Shown: one piece after another, positions 1 to 10,588 of the stretch | How the letters are laid out: each line of letters begins with the position of its first letter | Numbering within the stretch: the first letter of the stretch is position 1 | Assembly: GCA_027596075.1 (NCBI GenBank) | Contig: JADGJC010000047.1 | Span: 1-64,000 of the forward strand | DNA length: 64,000 nt | Reading direction: 5' to 3' | Source: Rhizophlyctis rosea | Taxonomy: Eukaryota > Chytridiomycota > Chytridiomycetes > Rhizophlyctidales > Rhizophlyctidaceae | Notes under the pieces: model-generated | Database searches by the model: none | The model's input: only the letters and a program-made list of their open reading frames with translations | What the model was told of the DNA's origin: nothing | Program-made: the position numbers and the translations under genes

Positions 1-696
1 GCAAAGCAAATGCATTAGAGGGGCCCCCCTTTGGGACCTTTCCCCAAGCAAGGGACCACTATCCGGATCCCTTTGAGTTGATTCGCCGCATCTCCCGCGT
101 CGCCCACGAAGAAGGAAAGTCAGAGGAAGAGGTTCTGTACGGAGTCATTCAGTCTGACTACATCGAGGTAAGAGGCCTGTCACAGCTGGAACGCTTGGGC
201 GCTACCAAGCTCGGCTGGTTCGGAGCTTCCATCAACGCATGTGATAACCTATTTCCGAACTGCCCCAGCCGACACTTCAATCAGAGACGGAGTGGAACGA
301 ACTCAACCCACACGATGCGCAGAGGCTTCTTGGTCGTGCCACCACGCTCACCCTCACCGCAAAGGAATCCGGAAAGGAACCCGGAGAATCGAAGCTCCGC
401 AGTAAGGAACAGCCGCTTGCATCGTCACTTCAGTTTGTGCTGACTTGAGTTACACAGAAATGTACCCGCACCGGTCGGTGAAGCGGGGACTCGTTGACAA
501 GGACCGCCGCTTGAAAATCGACGACTTCGACACCTTGAAGCTTAAAATGGACAAGAAGAATAAGAAGGGCAACACAGAGAAGACTGAGAACGTGCAAATG
601 CAGATGGAGGACCTCTTGTGGGGGTTGGTGGGGCGGGCGAAGCGCGTGGAGGCGGGATATGCCTCGAACACGGCGCAAGGGGGATGGTTGGAGTAA
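1..696 (+). pseudogene. 3' end or remnant of an unidentified gene
   Basis: A frame is open from the left edge (readable from about base 45) through base 167 and ends at a good donor, GAG|GTAAGA. A downstream acceptor preceded by a CTGAC branch-like motif ends at 457. Spliced there, the protein would stop within eight codons. A separate lysine-rich frame (445-696, 83 aa) does not join in phase. No domain is recognised. This could be the last exons of a gene starting left of the window, or a decayed fragment. Confidence 0.3.
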
Positions 697-1728
697 TCAG
701 GCCTTGGTCGTTGAGCAAAATGGTGAGTATTCCACCTAGAACCAGTGATCTGGAACCTTTGGTGCGCGGGTGCTCGATCTTTGGTTCCTAGAGTGCTGAT
801 CAAGGCTTCTTCTGACTGCAGCAAAGCCTCTGAACGCGTACTACCCACTGATGGACACTGCTTTGCCCGCTCTCTGTGATGATTGATTATTTTCTACACT
901 TGTATATGATGTGCTGGTATATTTATGGGTAGGATTTGTTTGTTATGGTTGGGACGTAAATGTTTCGCAATTCTTTCTTTTGAGTAGTAGTATGTATACC
1001 ATTTCCCTGCTGTAAGGTTATGGGTTTTTCTGTTTGATGAAATCCCATAGCCTGTTACCTTTTCCAATCATCAGGTACGATTGCATGTGTACCTTGTGTA
1101 GTGTCACTGGAGCGCCTCTTTATAGCTCGTCCGTCCTTTTATCGTCACCATGTATTTCGCACAGAATGCTGATGAGGTGTGGCTTGGCCCACCTGCACGC
1201 AGCACAAGGACCCTGGCGCCTGGCGCGTCAAATTCTTACAAAGCTAGGCACACAATCGTACTCATGCATATCTTCACCTAGAACGTTGGTGAAGATGGAT
1301 TACAAATTGCAGTAGTTGATAAGCCAACGGGAATTACAAAGCGCTGCCTGGGAAATGAGTCTCGACTCGACGATTGTTTAGAGATCTGACTTGGGACGGT
1401 TGTGCAAATTGTGGAAGCATGAGTTGCGTGATGGGTTTGGTGGCACTTTGAACTAGATGTAGATGAAGAAGCTTTTCAGTAGGAGCGAGGGAACATGCCT
1501 CGACTGCTGGAGAATTGCGGAAGGACAAAAGACGGGAAATGAATCAGAGGGGATGGTCTTGAATGGGAGCTTGGGGATGAAGGATAAATGACTCATGAGT
1601 GGGGCTTGAGCCACATTTTCGTGGCCGAGTCCGACAAGGGTCTTGTGGTGACACGCAGCACATTCTTCCCACACTCTTCACCAGGAATTTGGGAAACACT
1701 ATCTCCTCCAACCGTCCGCCAAACCAAC
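697..1728. other. intergenic region, no gene seen
   Basis: Open frames here are short and of shadow quality, including one at 1034-1315 with no recognisable domain. The stretch contains one copy (about 1176-1230) of a repeat that recurs at about 3394-3424, and the 5' flank of the F-box gene starting at 1729. Confidence 0.5.
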
Positions 1729-3424
1729 ATGCCGCCTCTGCAACTAGGCACCTTCTCCGACATCCTCGTCGACGTCTTCTCCTACCTCCCTGTCCCCGAC
1801 CTCCTCCGCTGCGAACGCGTCTCCAAACAATGGTCCACGATCATCCACACTTACCAAGACGTTTGGAAACAAAAACTCGTCGACACGTTCCCGGACCCTA
1901 TGCGGTACAGAGTCGTGGCGAGACGTAACAACGTTGTGGTTTGCTTGGACACGGCCGTGGGATAGGGTAGATCTCAATGCGGACGTCCCAGACGGACATG
2001 TGACGGAAATTAGAGCAGAAGAAACAATACGTAGAAGTAGTGACGGAGTAGTGAAGGATATTACGGTGTGCCTGCCACCCAACTCTTTTCTCCACACCGT
2101 ACGACCGGAGGGACATATTTTGAAGGAAAACAAAACACCTGCACTCATTGACATCATTTTCGAAGAAACAAAACAAACCGCTCGAACTATCGACAACATA
2201 ACAGCTTCCAACGGACACACACGTCCCACCGTTATCGTTCACACTTTGCCAGAGCCGAACATTTACGGACACAGACGAGTCGTGGAGGACTGGGATACAG
2301 GAGCGCATCTAGCGAACGTTGTGCATCGTGGGCGCCTCGAAATCTGCGGGTCACAAATTTGCACCATACCCATTGACGAAAATGACCACGAGCTTAAGAT
2401 CATAAATCTAAGGAAACTGGAGGACAGCAAACCAGTCAAATTTCGTCTCAGTGATCACAGACACCATTTTGACTTCAATGAAACCGTCGTCGCTTATATC
2501 CATTGTGTCGACCGCGCTCCTAACCGCACCGGCCCTGACCTCTACGATCTCGTCCTCGTCCGGCTCGCAGACGGAAAGCAACTAGGCACCCACCGCTTTC
2601 CCCCTCAGGAACGCCACAATATCGTCCTATACCTGAAAATCACCCGCTTCAACGTTTTCGCAGACGGTCTGGTTTTCGACATGCATCTGAACCCGTTGTA
2701 CGAATTCTATCCTCCCGGGGTACATGACGGCGGGCTTGTTCTTCTCGGGGATAGTATGCTGGTTTATAATGATACAGATCGTTATATGGGTGGTGAGCAG
2801 GATGATGATTCTGAAGAAGAGGCGGGCAATACGGGCAAGATGGTGGTGGTGGACACCATAACTAGACGAGCTCAAAGGTTCGAGGTGCAGGATTGCTACA
2901 ACGGTTGGGACGATAAGGGTTATTCCTGCGCTATGGTCGAATATCCTGTTGACGAGGAGGGGAAGAGGACGCGTCAGAACGGAACGATCAATGTTGATTG
3001 GAAGTGGTCAGAGTAATCGTGTTGTGTGCAAATCTAATTGGTCGTATATGATGTTTGTTTATCCTAATATACGAATTGTTTTTCACATTCAAATTCCCAT
3101 TCTTTTGCCTAGAAGAGATATGGTTATAATGCCGCACGACCTATTGCGGACTTACAAAGTCGAAGTTTCCCAAGTCGTTATCTGCAATCAGAGGCGTGTT
3201 GCTGCTAATGACCCTCGCTCCCATTCGAACTTCATAGCGGGTTATGCCATCCATCCCATGCGGCCGACCCTGCGTGTCGGGATGATCTGTTGACCATATT
3301 TTCTTCATCAACATACAATCTTTTGTCCGCAAGCCAGGGAATGCAGAAAGCTTTTCCGTTGTTTCAATCAGCGTTTGTTTACTTGCTGGTGGTGTGTGGC
3401 TTGGCCCACTAGGACCCTGGCGCG
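1176..3424. repeat. short direct repeat flanking the F-box gene
   Basis: The 16-mer GTGTGGCTTGGCCCAC occurs at 1177-1192 and 3394-3409. In both places it is followed within 15 nt by AGGACCCTGGCGC. The two copies lie on either side of the F-box gene in the same orientation. Coordinates given span both copies. Confidence 0.7.
1729..3016 (+). CDS. F-box protein
   Basis: The protein opens with an F-box: residues 8-45 carry the pattern ILVDVFSYLPVPDLLRCERV followed by KQW, the Skp1-binding helix set of SCF ubiquitin ligase adaptors. The remaining 350 residues are unlike any family I can name and are probably the substrate-binding part. Two frames must be joined. A 46-nt intron 1925-1970 (GTAACA...GGTAG) restores a continuous reading frame of about 414 aa from ATG 1729 to TAA 3014-3016; a 1-nt error is the alternative. 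The short size of this intron is the weak point. F-box type is well supported, target unknown. Confidence 0.7.
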
Positions 3425-4560
3425 TTGAATGCCTTGAACTTCTTTACAGTTTTTGAAGGTATACAGAAGCCAAATACTTTTGCCCCAAATATGGGTGGTA
3501 TTTTCTGGTGAGGGATGTTGAATTATAGATGCGAATCAAGTCGCTTTGCATCTGGCAACCAGACCAATCTAGATGGCAATAGTCAGGAAGTGGAATTTGT
3601 TGACGGAGTTGTTGCAATGAAAGTGTTTGTTGAAATGATATTGAGTATAAGGAACAACAATCGATTGTCATGAATATCATCGACAGATCCTCATTTGATA
3701 CTGCGTTGGCGATATTGTTTGATTGATTTTCATCGCTCTTACGTCGAAGAATCAATTATAGATAACAATTCGAGTAGACTGATTAGTAGATCTTATTATA
3801 AACGACACAGTGTATTACAGATAGTCCACTGAGCAATGCCACAATGGTTCGTGATGCGCCCATGTTCCTCGCCACTTCGAACATATGAAAACCATGCCGC
3901 CAACCGGTGATTCGGAGCAGGAAACCCCGAAACATGAGCATGCTGCTAAGCCATGCATTAGCTGCATGTATTCCCCTGTCAAACCCGTGAAGTCCGCATC
4001 TCAGCCACTTTTCATCTGCGTGGGCCAAACGTTCACGGTCGTGCCTCCTCATTCTCTTCTTTGAGTCAAATGGGACGTGGCCGCACCAATCCTCATAGGA
4101 AAACCCCTCTTCCTACCACTGATGAAAGGCATTGCCACCCTCGAGGGCCCACAACCTTGCTTCTAGGTCGGTTGGGCCGAGGGCTGGTCCAAATCTGATG
4201 CTTTGGCCTGCGGGCCTGGGGGCGTGATGGATTGCCCGCCACCAAAGGACTGCAAACTCGCAAATGTTTGAGCGTCATCCAGGGGTGTCGCGTCGGATAT
4301 GTGGAAGGGGTATGAGGGGACCCATGTGAAAGTGGAAGGCCGGACGGACGGACATATCTGAGCCACCCACTTCGCAAGGACTCATGTTAGTAAATCATAT
4401 GGACCGTGGGAAAAAGCATATATACTGACTGCGCTACACACAAAGTCCCCTCAAACACCCACTTTCCCACACCCCTTGCTTCCCATCTCAGACCACAAAT
4501 AATAGTGCTACTCGACCAGATCCGCAAGTAATCTCCACATACCCACCCACAAAAAGAACA
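3017..4560. other. intergenic region with TATA-type promoter at its right end
   Basis: Minus-strand frames at 3444-3755 and 3783-4052 lack recognisable domains and I do not call them. At 4418-4424 there is an ATATATA box about 137 bp before the ATG at 4561, followed by pyrimidine-rich leader sequence, consistent with the promoter and 5' UTR of the next gene. Confidence 0.45.
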
Positions 4561-5643
4561 ATGTCTGAAATTGACGACGCACTAATCGCGGAAGCCCAGC
4601 GTCTCACCAACGCAGCGTTGGGGAAAAACCCCAAAAACTTCACTGGTAAGTGTCTCCACTCAAGCTTGAACTGTTTCGACCCAGTGAAGCGAGATTGCTG
4701 ATAACTGTCCCTACGTCGCTAGTGTACCAAAACATCAGCGAGCCCCATATCAGGAAGAATTTCGTACGTCTTCCTGCTAGGTTTTCAAGATTGAGCATTT
4801 CGGACCTCACGTTTGGATGCTCATTCCTTGCTCACAAACTCATCCTCGGTTTCCCACTTGCTTTTCCAGGTCAACATGGCGGATCTGGCCGTTCATTACC
4901 ATGGTGAACGACCTCCGCAGTCGGTTCGGTGGCCGCCTCGACCTCCAGGCTGCTTGTTACACCGTGTTGCGGAACGAGAAGTGGCTGCAGGGTGAGCCAA
5001 AGATTCGGTCACCGGCGCTTCTGGGCGACCAAGCAGCTTCCCCTGTGTTCGTCCTGACAGTCGTCATTCCATTCATAGGACCTGTGTAACCCGGTCCCAA
5101 GCGAATCTCCTGGTGGTGAGGGTGCCTACCCTGAAGTCGATTCTGTCACGTGATGGGGAGACGGTGAAGATCGTGGAATGGTTGGTCTGCGGAAACCGAG
5201 GCGGGTGGGACAATCACAAGGCGTTCTCCAGTGACTTGCGCGAGTTCACGTTGAAGTTTAGTCGCGGCGAAGCATGCGATCTCAATATGGGGTTGTTGTG
5301 TCAAGCGCACCCCGAATGCGAAGAGGTCCCCTTCCGCTGCCTCGGGAAACCATACTGTCAGAGGGACCGCTTCACCTTTGACCCGGAAACCAACCGCCTG
5401 GTCCTGACGCTCTCCAACGCGAGGGAGAGTGGTGAATTGGTAGTTCCGGTGACACGCCGGATCCGTCACGACATGCTGCTCTTCTGTGTGCAACTTGCGA
5501 ACGCGGTTCCGCTGGTCCCCCCGTGGATCGGCCGGACTCAGGACGGGAGCGAACAGTGGCGCAGCAGCGACCCGATCCGTGAGCTGGAGACCGCAGCGCG
5601 CGGGGAAGCCAAGACAGGCATGTTGCCTGTGTACACCCAGTGA
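4561..5643 (+). CDS. hypothetical multi-exon protein
   Basis: ATG 4561 follows a TATA box and an A/C-rich leader. Exon 1 ends at 4645 before GTAAGT; exon 2 begins at 4723 after a TAACTG...CTAG acceptor and joins in phase. The exon 2/3 junction is uncertain: the most protein-like frame of exon 3 (about 4870-4991) needs a weak donor at 4781 (GTTTTC). Exon 3 ends before GTGAGC at 4992. The last exon reads to TGA at 5641-5643 and is rich in charged and hydrophobic blocks (about 175 aa). No known domain is visible. It is the first of a run of orphan genes to 12.3 kb. Confidence 0.5.
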
Positions 5644-5902
5644 CCAATCGTCTTGTCATCAATATATTCTGATTACATCTAGTGGCACAATGACCTGGCG
5701 TTCAATGATAGTCCATCATCGGGTTGGGTCCGCGGTGTATGACTTCATCGAGACCGATTCAAGCCTCTGGTTGGCGCATGCTGATTTTCCAATCAGATTG
5801 TGCGATCAGTCACTGGGCGGCTTCGTTCCAATCGGAACAGCTGAGGCGCCTGAAGTTCATCCTGTGGAGGACGGCGCTGGCAGGGTCCTGGCTTTCCCAC
5901 TC

Positions 5903-6277
5903 CTATTGCAAGATGCGGAGGAAGTTCAGCTTCGTCTGCAGATCCGGCTCGTCGTCGATGTAGTATTCGACAAGCCAGTGCAGCGAACAGTACGCGTCCT
6001 TCCATTTGAGATATCTCTGAGGGCCAGGGCCCTTCTCGCCCACTGAGATGTTGGCAGCGCGTGCTGCACAAACGTTGTAGGTTATGATCAGCCGTTTCAG
6101 GTCGTCATAGGCGATGCCAGTGCTGGGCCTTTCCAAGACGGCGCTGCTATTCCCTTTCCATGACGGCGGGCTCCGACCAAAAAGAATATCCAGGTGCGAA
6201 GAGACCAGGTCGCCCTCCTTGAAGTCCTTTCCAGCAAACAGACCCTCCCCGTGCAAAGGACTTGAAGTCATCAACAC
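5903..6277 (-). CDS. short ORF with SET-domain-like N-terminus, probably truncated
   Basis: The 124-residue frame starts SSPLHGEGLFAGKDFKEGDL, which resembles the first strand of SET lysine methyltransferase domains (S-x-x-G-x-G-L-F-A-x-x-D/I-x-x-G). The rest shows no NHS or GEEL-type motif, so the catalytic half is missing or lies in exons I cannot place. It ends at a stop at 5903-5905. A truncated SET fragment is the best reading; chance resemblance is possible because the match covers only about 20 residues. Confidence 0.3.
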   Translation of the reverse strand: MLMTSSPLHGEGLFAGKDFKEGDLVSSHLDILFGRSPPSWKGNSSAVLERPSTGIAYDDLKRLIITYNVCAARAANISVGEKGPGPQRYLKWKDAYCSLHWLVEYYIDDEPDLQTKLNFLRILQ

Positions 6278-6455
6278 TCAAGAAAAGTGCGGACGACTAC
6301 CAAGTGAAACTGAATGACGAGGGGAACTGGCGCGCAATGAAGAACTACGCAAACCTACCGCACGACCTGCGACAGTGGCGCAGCCAGAATGTGAGCCCTG
6401 ATTCCATACGGAAAACCATCGAGGCGCGCTGGAAAACAGCTTTGGACACTTTCCA

Positions 6456-7040
6456 ATGGACGACTGGACCTTACCTGTCGAAATTGTTGAGAAGATCATT
6501 TCCGCCTTGCCCAAAATTCAGAGCTTTCAAGTGGCTACTCAATTGCGTTTGTTACATGTCAGAGATAGGCACATCCCAGGATTGAAGCAATGCACAATGA
6601 ACGAAGCTTCACGGAAGGGTCAAGCTTCCCTCCTTCGATGGTGGAAGGACAGCGGGTATCCATGCAACTACAGTAGCGAGGCGATGGATTCCGCATCCCG
6701 CAACGGTCACGTAGCTGTGTTACAGTGGTGGAAAGACAGCGGCTTAGAATGCAAGTGGAGTCATTCCGCGATGGATGGGGCATCTTGCGGCGGTCATGTG
6801 GCCGTGTTACAGTGGTGGAAAGATAGCGGCTTCCAATGCGAGTGGAGTGATTACGCGATGGATTGGGCATCCCAGGACGGTCACGTAGCCGTGTTACAAT
6901 GGTGGAAAGACAGCGGCTTAGAGTGCAAAAGGAGTCCTTCCGCGATGGAATGGGCATATTACAACGGTCATGTGGCCGTGTTACAGTGGTGGGAAGATAG
7001 TGGTCTCGCGATGGGTTACGCATCCCCAGATGTATCATGA
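6456..7040 (+). CDS. ankyrin-like WWKDSG-repeat protein with F-box-like N-terminus
   Basis: Residues 1-45 resemble an F-box-like helix pair (WTLPVEIVEKIISALP). From about residue 50 there are five units of roughly 33 aa with the core AMDxASxxGHVAVLQWWKDS, an ankyrin-type helix-turn-helix repeat that chytrid genomes carry in large families. The units are nearly identical at DNA level, so the array is young. The last unit lacks about 7 residues between its DSGL and AMGYAS segments, and the gene then stops, shorter than typical relatives. Start ATG 6456 gives a complete F-box-like segment. Likely a protein-binding ubiquitin ligase adaptor; target unknown. Confidence 0.7.
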   Translation: MDDWTLPVEIVEKIISALPKIQSFQVATQLRLLHVRDRHIPGLKQCTMNEASRKGQASLLRWWKDSGYPCNYSSEAMDSASRNGHVAVLQWWKDSGLECKWSHSAMDGASCGGHVAVLQWWKDSGFQCEWSDYAMDWASQDGHVAVLQWWKDSGLECKRSPSAMEWAYYNGHVAVLQWWEDSGLAMGYASPDVS

Positions 7041-7378
7041 AGCCGGTCTGAAAACTTGGCATTTCGCTCTTTCCCCCAACTTTCAACTTCGCGCACCGCC
7101 AATACCACAATGCCGAAACGTTGCAGGGAACCGACGACGACAGTGTCGACGTCGACCGTCATAGTGAGAGACTACTACGACTGTGAAATGATTTGACGTT
7201 GTACAACCGCTGCTGATGAATAAATATTGCACGGTAAAAGAAAGAGTGACCGAAGGCTCTGGGCCGAGCATCAGAAAACCCCCAGCATGCGGCGGCGCCC
7301 GCTCCTTGTCGAGATGCTGAACGTTATCCTGAGTGAGCTGGCGCTTCTCCACTTCCCCAGCTTGCAATGTGCTGATCT

Positions 7379-7450
7379 CTGAATACTGAATACTAATACT
7401 GAATACTGAATACAGAAGACTGAATACAGAATACTGAATACGCTGAACTG
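7379..7450. repeat. imperfect GAATACT heptamer repeat
   Basis: About nine copies of a 7-bp unit (GAATACT/GAATACA variants) stand in tandem between two genes. Satellite-like, with no coding frame of its own. Confidence 0.8.
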
Positions 7451-7515
7451 AGTCAACAACCCGCCTCCTCCTTTCGCTTCCTTGCCCTGACTGCCGCCGC
7501 GCCATGCTACACCTA

Positions 7516-8099
7516 TTACACATCTATTATACAGCCGCCCCATTGAGTATGGCCCGAGAAGAATTTCTCGTAGTTTTCCGCTGCCTTTTTGGCGCGCCGA
7601 TCTAAGTACATGTAACGGACGTGCCCCTCGTTCTTCCAGCACCACGCGCCATGAATGCCGAGTTCTAAGTAATGCTTCCGGCCGTTCCCGGCGCCCTCCT
7701 CGCACGCCGCATCGCATGGAGGCCCCGTCCTCGGTGGTGGGAGCCTCCGGCTCCCCTTGCCGCGTAGCGGCTGTCCCCTATCCCTTCGATGCGAAGGTGA
7801 CCGGCCTTGAACTCTTCTTCCAGGATGGCCTGGTAGTACTTCTCTTTCCTCTCGGATGTGACGAACCGGGAGAGTGTGGCCTGCATCGTCTGCATCTCCG
7901 TCTTCACGGCGGCCATATCTTCGCGCAGCGCGGCGTTCTCCCGTTTAATTTCCGCGCACACGGATTGGTCACAAGTCTCCTCTGGGCTTGAGTCCGCGGC
8001 GCCCTGCTTCTTCCGCTTCCTCTCCCCCCGGGCGCCCGCGGGAACGGGAAGCTCCCCCTGCTGCCCTTGGCGGCCGGAACGGAGGTCAGCGATCTCCAC
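7516..8099 (-). pseudogene. hypothetical coiled-coil protein with one frame break
   Basis: From ATG 8099 the frame is charged and, around residues 48-95, strongly coiled-coil (IKRENAALREDMAAVKTEMQ). It loses sense near 7720-7790. A different minus-strand frame then reads a clean globular C-terminus (KHYLELGIHGAWCWKNEGHV ... YLDRRAKKAAENYEKFF) to TAA at 7516-7518. No GT-AG pair joins the two in phase, so a frameshift, natural or sequencing, is likely. I do not recognise the family. Confidence 0.45.
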
Positions 8100-8409
8100 C
8101 CGGAGGGCGGCTAATTGATGTCACGGTTGACCCAGCGCCAGAGCGCCCAGCCGCGGAAACCATTCTGCCGATTGATGACGTAATCAAGTGACGTACGTGC
8201 TGTCCTTATCCCACTGGAACGGCTCTGACTTGCCGAACAAAGCGCTTAGAGCGTTCGCTGTCTTCTTCAAAATAGAAGAAGGGATCTCTTCCTGCGCTAC
8301 GATGCGCATGTTCCCTGGGCACCTTCATAACCTTCTCAATCGATCCGAGGGACCCATTGGATTTTGCGACATGTTTGTTTCAGTATGATATGATGTAGGT
8401 TCAGTGGGT

Positions 8410-9264
8410 CTAGTCTAAAGGGAGGCATGCGTCTTCAAACATAATATGATCTCCGAATGTGTCCGACTGCCATCGCAAGTCTTCCCTCGCTTTCGCGCGT
8501 TCACCTTCGTCTCCACCATAACTCCATTGGCAATACGCCCTATACACCTCCAACTGGTGGGCGCTGCAGTCATACAGATCCACATGCTTGATCCCTTTGC
8601 CACCGCATATTGTGATCAGTCCCAGTATATCGCGGACGACGACGTCCACCGGGTGAGGCGAGTCCAAAGCAATGGCAAATGTCCCGAGATCAAAACCAAA
8701 CATTGGTTGGATGACCGACTGAGCCAGCGTCGGGAAGTGCGCTTTTTTCAACGCGAGGAAGCGGACGGCAGCTTCCTCGCAAACGAACAGCTGAGTGGAG
8801 CTCAGGCCAGCACCGCGACTACTCGCACACTCCTCAATGCCCATGTCATCCAGCTGGGCGCGATCTGTTGCGATTCTGCGGCGCTCCGCGTCAGTGAAGA
8901 ATGCCGCGCGATCAATAAGCCAATCTTCTGATTGACCATACTTGGCGTGACAGAATTGAACATTGCTGGCGGGACAGGATATGGGAAAGCATACGTCCCC
9001 GGCCCAGTCACAGCCTTCCAGCGTGACTATGATGCTGTCTACTTCTGCTGAAGCCGCATAGTCCTGTCGATGTGTCTCTGTGGCACGTGTATCCCCATTG
9101 GATCTCCACATGGGACATCGGATACCCCAGAGGGAGCTATCCAAGGCCCCGTAAGCGCGCAGCTCACGATGCTTAGCATTGCTGATCAGCAGGTTGATGC
9201 CCTCTTCTAGATTGGACACCCGGTCACTGAGTATGTCGAAAGCTTGGATGTGAGGGTCATTCAT
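8410..9264 (-). CDS. hypothetical protein, intronless orphan
   Basis: The minus-strand frame is open further upstream, but ATG 9264 is preferred. A TATA box (GTATAAAAG on the minus strand, plus coordinates 9330-9338) lies about 70 bp upstream, and the protein starts with a short heptad-like helix (IQAFDILSDRVSNLEEGINL). It is 284 aa, has no signal peptide or TM segment, and shows scattered Cys residues. No family recognised. It is divergently transcribed from the gene at 9485 across about 220 bp. Confidence 0.6.
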   Translation of the reverse strand: MNDPHIQAFDILSDRVSNLEEGINLLISNAKHRELRAYGALDSSLWGIRCPMWRSNGDTRATETHRQDYAASAEVDSIIVTLEGCDWAGDVCFPISCPASNVQFCHAKYGQSEDWLIDRAAFFTDAERRRIATDRAQLDDMGIEECASSRGAGLSSTQLFVCEEAAVRFLALKKAHFPTLAQSVIQPMFGFDLGTFAIALDSPHPVDVVVRDILGLITICGGKGIKHVDLYDCSAHQLEVYRAYCQWSYGGDEGERAKAREDLRWQSDTFGDHIMFEDACLPLD

Positions 9265-9484
9265 TGCGCGAATCCCAGAAGGGGGACGGGAAAAAGGTTG
9301 CCGCGTTGGGGAGACTACAAATGACCCTGCTTTTATACGTGCGACACAATGGGGAGGGGCTGGAAATTTCGCACAATATGGCGCCAGCATGAGACGAAAG
9401 CTACGCCACGCGCTTGCTCTTCCTCGCCCTTGTGGCGGGAAACGATAAGGACACAAGCATGCCTTCGAAATTACATAAGAAGGA
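9265..9484. promoter_or_regulatory. shared divergent promoter region
   Basis: The 220-bp gap between two head-to-head intronless genes holds a minus-strand TATA box at 9330-9338. No clear TATA element is seen for the plus-strand gene. Inferred from gene layout. Confidence 0.45.
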
Positions 9485-10351
9485 ATGGAAACTTCACTGC
9501 CCCAACCGGCCGCGCACACCATGAGAACCCACTCCATCTCGCAAGACGAGCTGACAAACCTCCGTAAGGCCGGCATGCGATGCGGCATAGATGGGCAGGG
9601 AACGTTTTTGGAATTACCCGTCGCATGCGCCCTCAACAACGCCTTTGCTGACCTCTCGCGGACATATTATGAGGACGACGACGTGTTGGAATATTGGTTG
9701 GAGACGGCGGACCGGAGGGCCCATGTCGTACACTTGGCCCGCTTATACCAGATCCTTCTTACGGACGACGCAATCAATCAGGGCGATTTAACCCGAGATT
9801 TCCTCAAGTTGTGCCAAAGGATGTTGGGTGACGACGAATACATGGGTAACATTCATGACGTCTTCGTGGCGATTGTCTCAGAAGCAATAGGGGATGATGG
9901 ATATGAAGGTGAATTTTGGCTGCGTCAACAAGCCCAGCCCATATATCGCATGGTCCAAACGTACGAAGAGGAAAGGGGTGAGCCCGTCTGCGGAGAGGAC
10001 TGGAAAGTTGATCAGGATTGGATGGACGACAAGATGTGGGAAATCCTGGACCCTCAGGGGGACGGGCCGTTGGAAGGCTTCTGGGATTATCTCTGGGATA
10101 ACTTGGAAGAGTGCGCCCCTAAAACCAACGTCAGCCGGGAAGCCGCCATGGCTGCCCTCGATTATTTCTGGGAAAAGATCTACAGCTTCGAGGAAGACTT
10201 CCTTGCGCGCATCGGCAAGCGCATGGCGGCGCGGAAGATCCTGCGCTGCAAGAAGCGCATGTTCCCCACTGCCGGTGACCTTCATCACCATATGAATCGA
10301 CCGGATGGGCCGATAGCGAGACGTGAAGCTTCCAAATATCCTGTGGAATGA
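9485..10351 (+). CDS. hypothetical acidic protein, intronless orphan
   Basis: A 288-aa frame rich in Asp, Glu and Trp (for example the MWEILDPQGDGPLEGFWDYL stretch), with a basic C-terminal 45 residues (KRMAARKILRCKKRMF). The first Met in frame is at 9485; an internal Met 13 codons later is an alternative start. No TM segment, no known fold recognised. It ends with TGA at 10349-10351. The acidic body and basic tail suggest a soluble, possibly nucleic-acid-binding protein, but that is speculation. Confidence 0.6.
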   Translation: METSLPQPAAHTMRTHSISQDELTNLRKAGMRCGIDGQGTFLELPVACALNNAFADLSRTYYEDDDVLEYWLETADRRAHVVHLARLYQILLTDDAINQGDLTRDFLKLCQRMLGDDEYMGNIHDVFVAIVSEAIGDDGYEGEFWLRQQAQPIYRMVQTYEEERGEPVCGEDWKVDQDWMDDKMWEILDPQGDGPLEGFWDYLWDNLEECAPKTNVSREAAMAALDYFWEKIYSFEEDFLARIGKRMAARKILRCKKRMFPTAGDLHHHMNRPDGPIARREASKYPVE

Positions 10352-10588
10352 AGTAGTGTGTGCCCACAATCAGAAACCCGCGGTCGTTTGTGACATTATC
10401 TTCTCAATTGAGTTTTTATTGAACATTCAACTGTAAGGAAATAAGGGAGGAGAAACAACTAATGAGGGTCATGCGAACCAACGGCAGCGAAGCGTGTAGT
10501 TGACCAGAATGGGTTTGACTAAGAAAAAGGTCAACAAATGAAGTTTGAACCTTCGACACTAGCAGCACCTACATCACGTATCGTAAAT

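Noticed and set aside
7271..7717. 148-aa minus-strand ORF with Arg-rich start
   Set aside because: Wrong frame over the C-terminal part of the orphan at 7516-8099 and the heptamer repeat.
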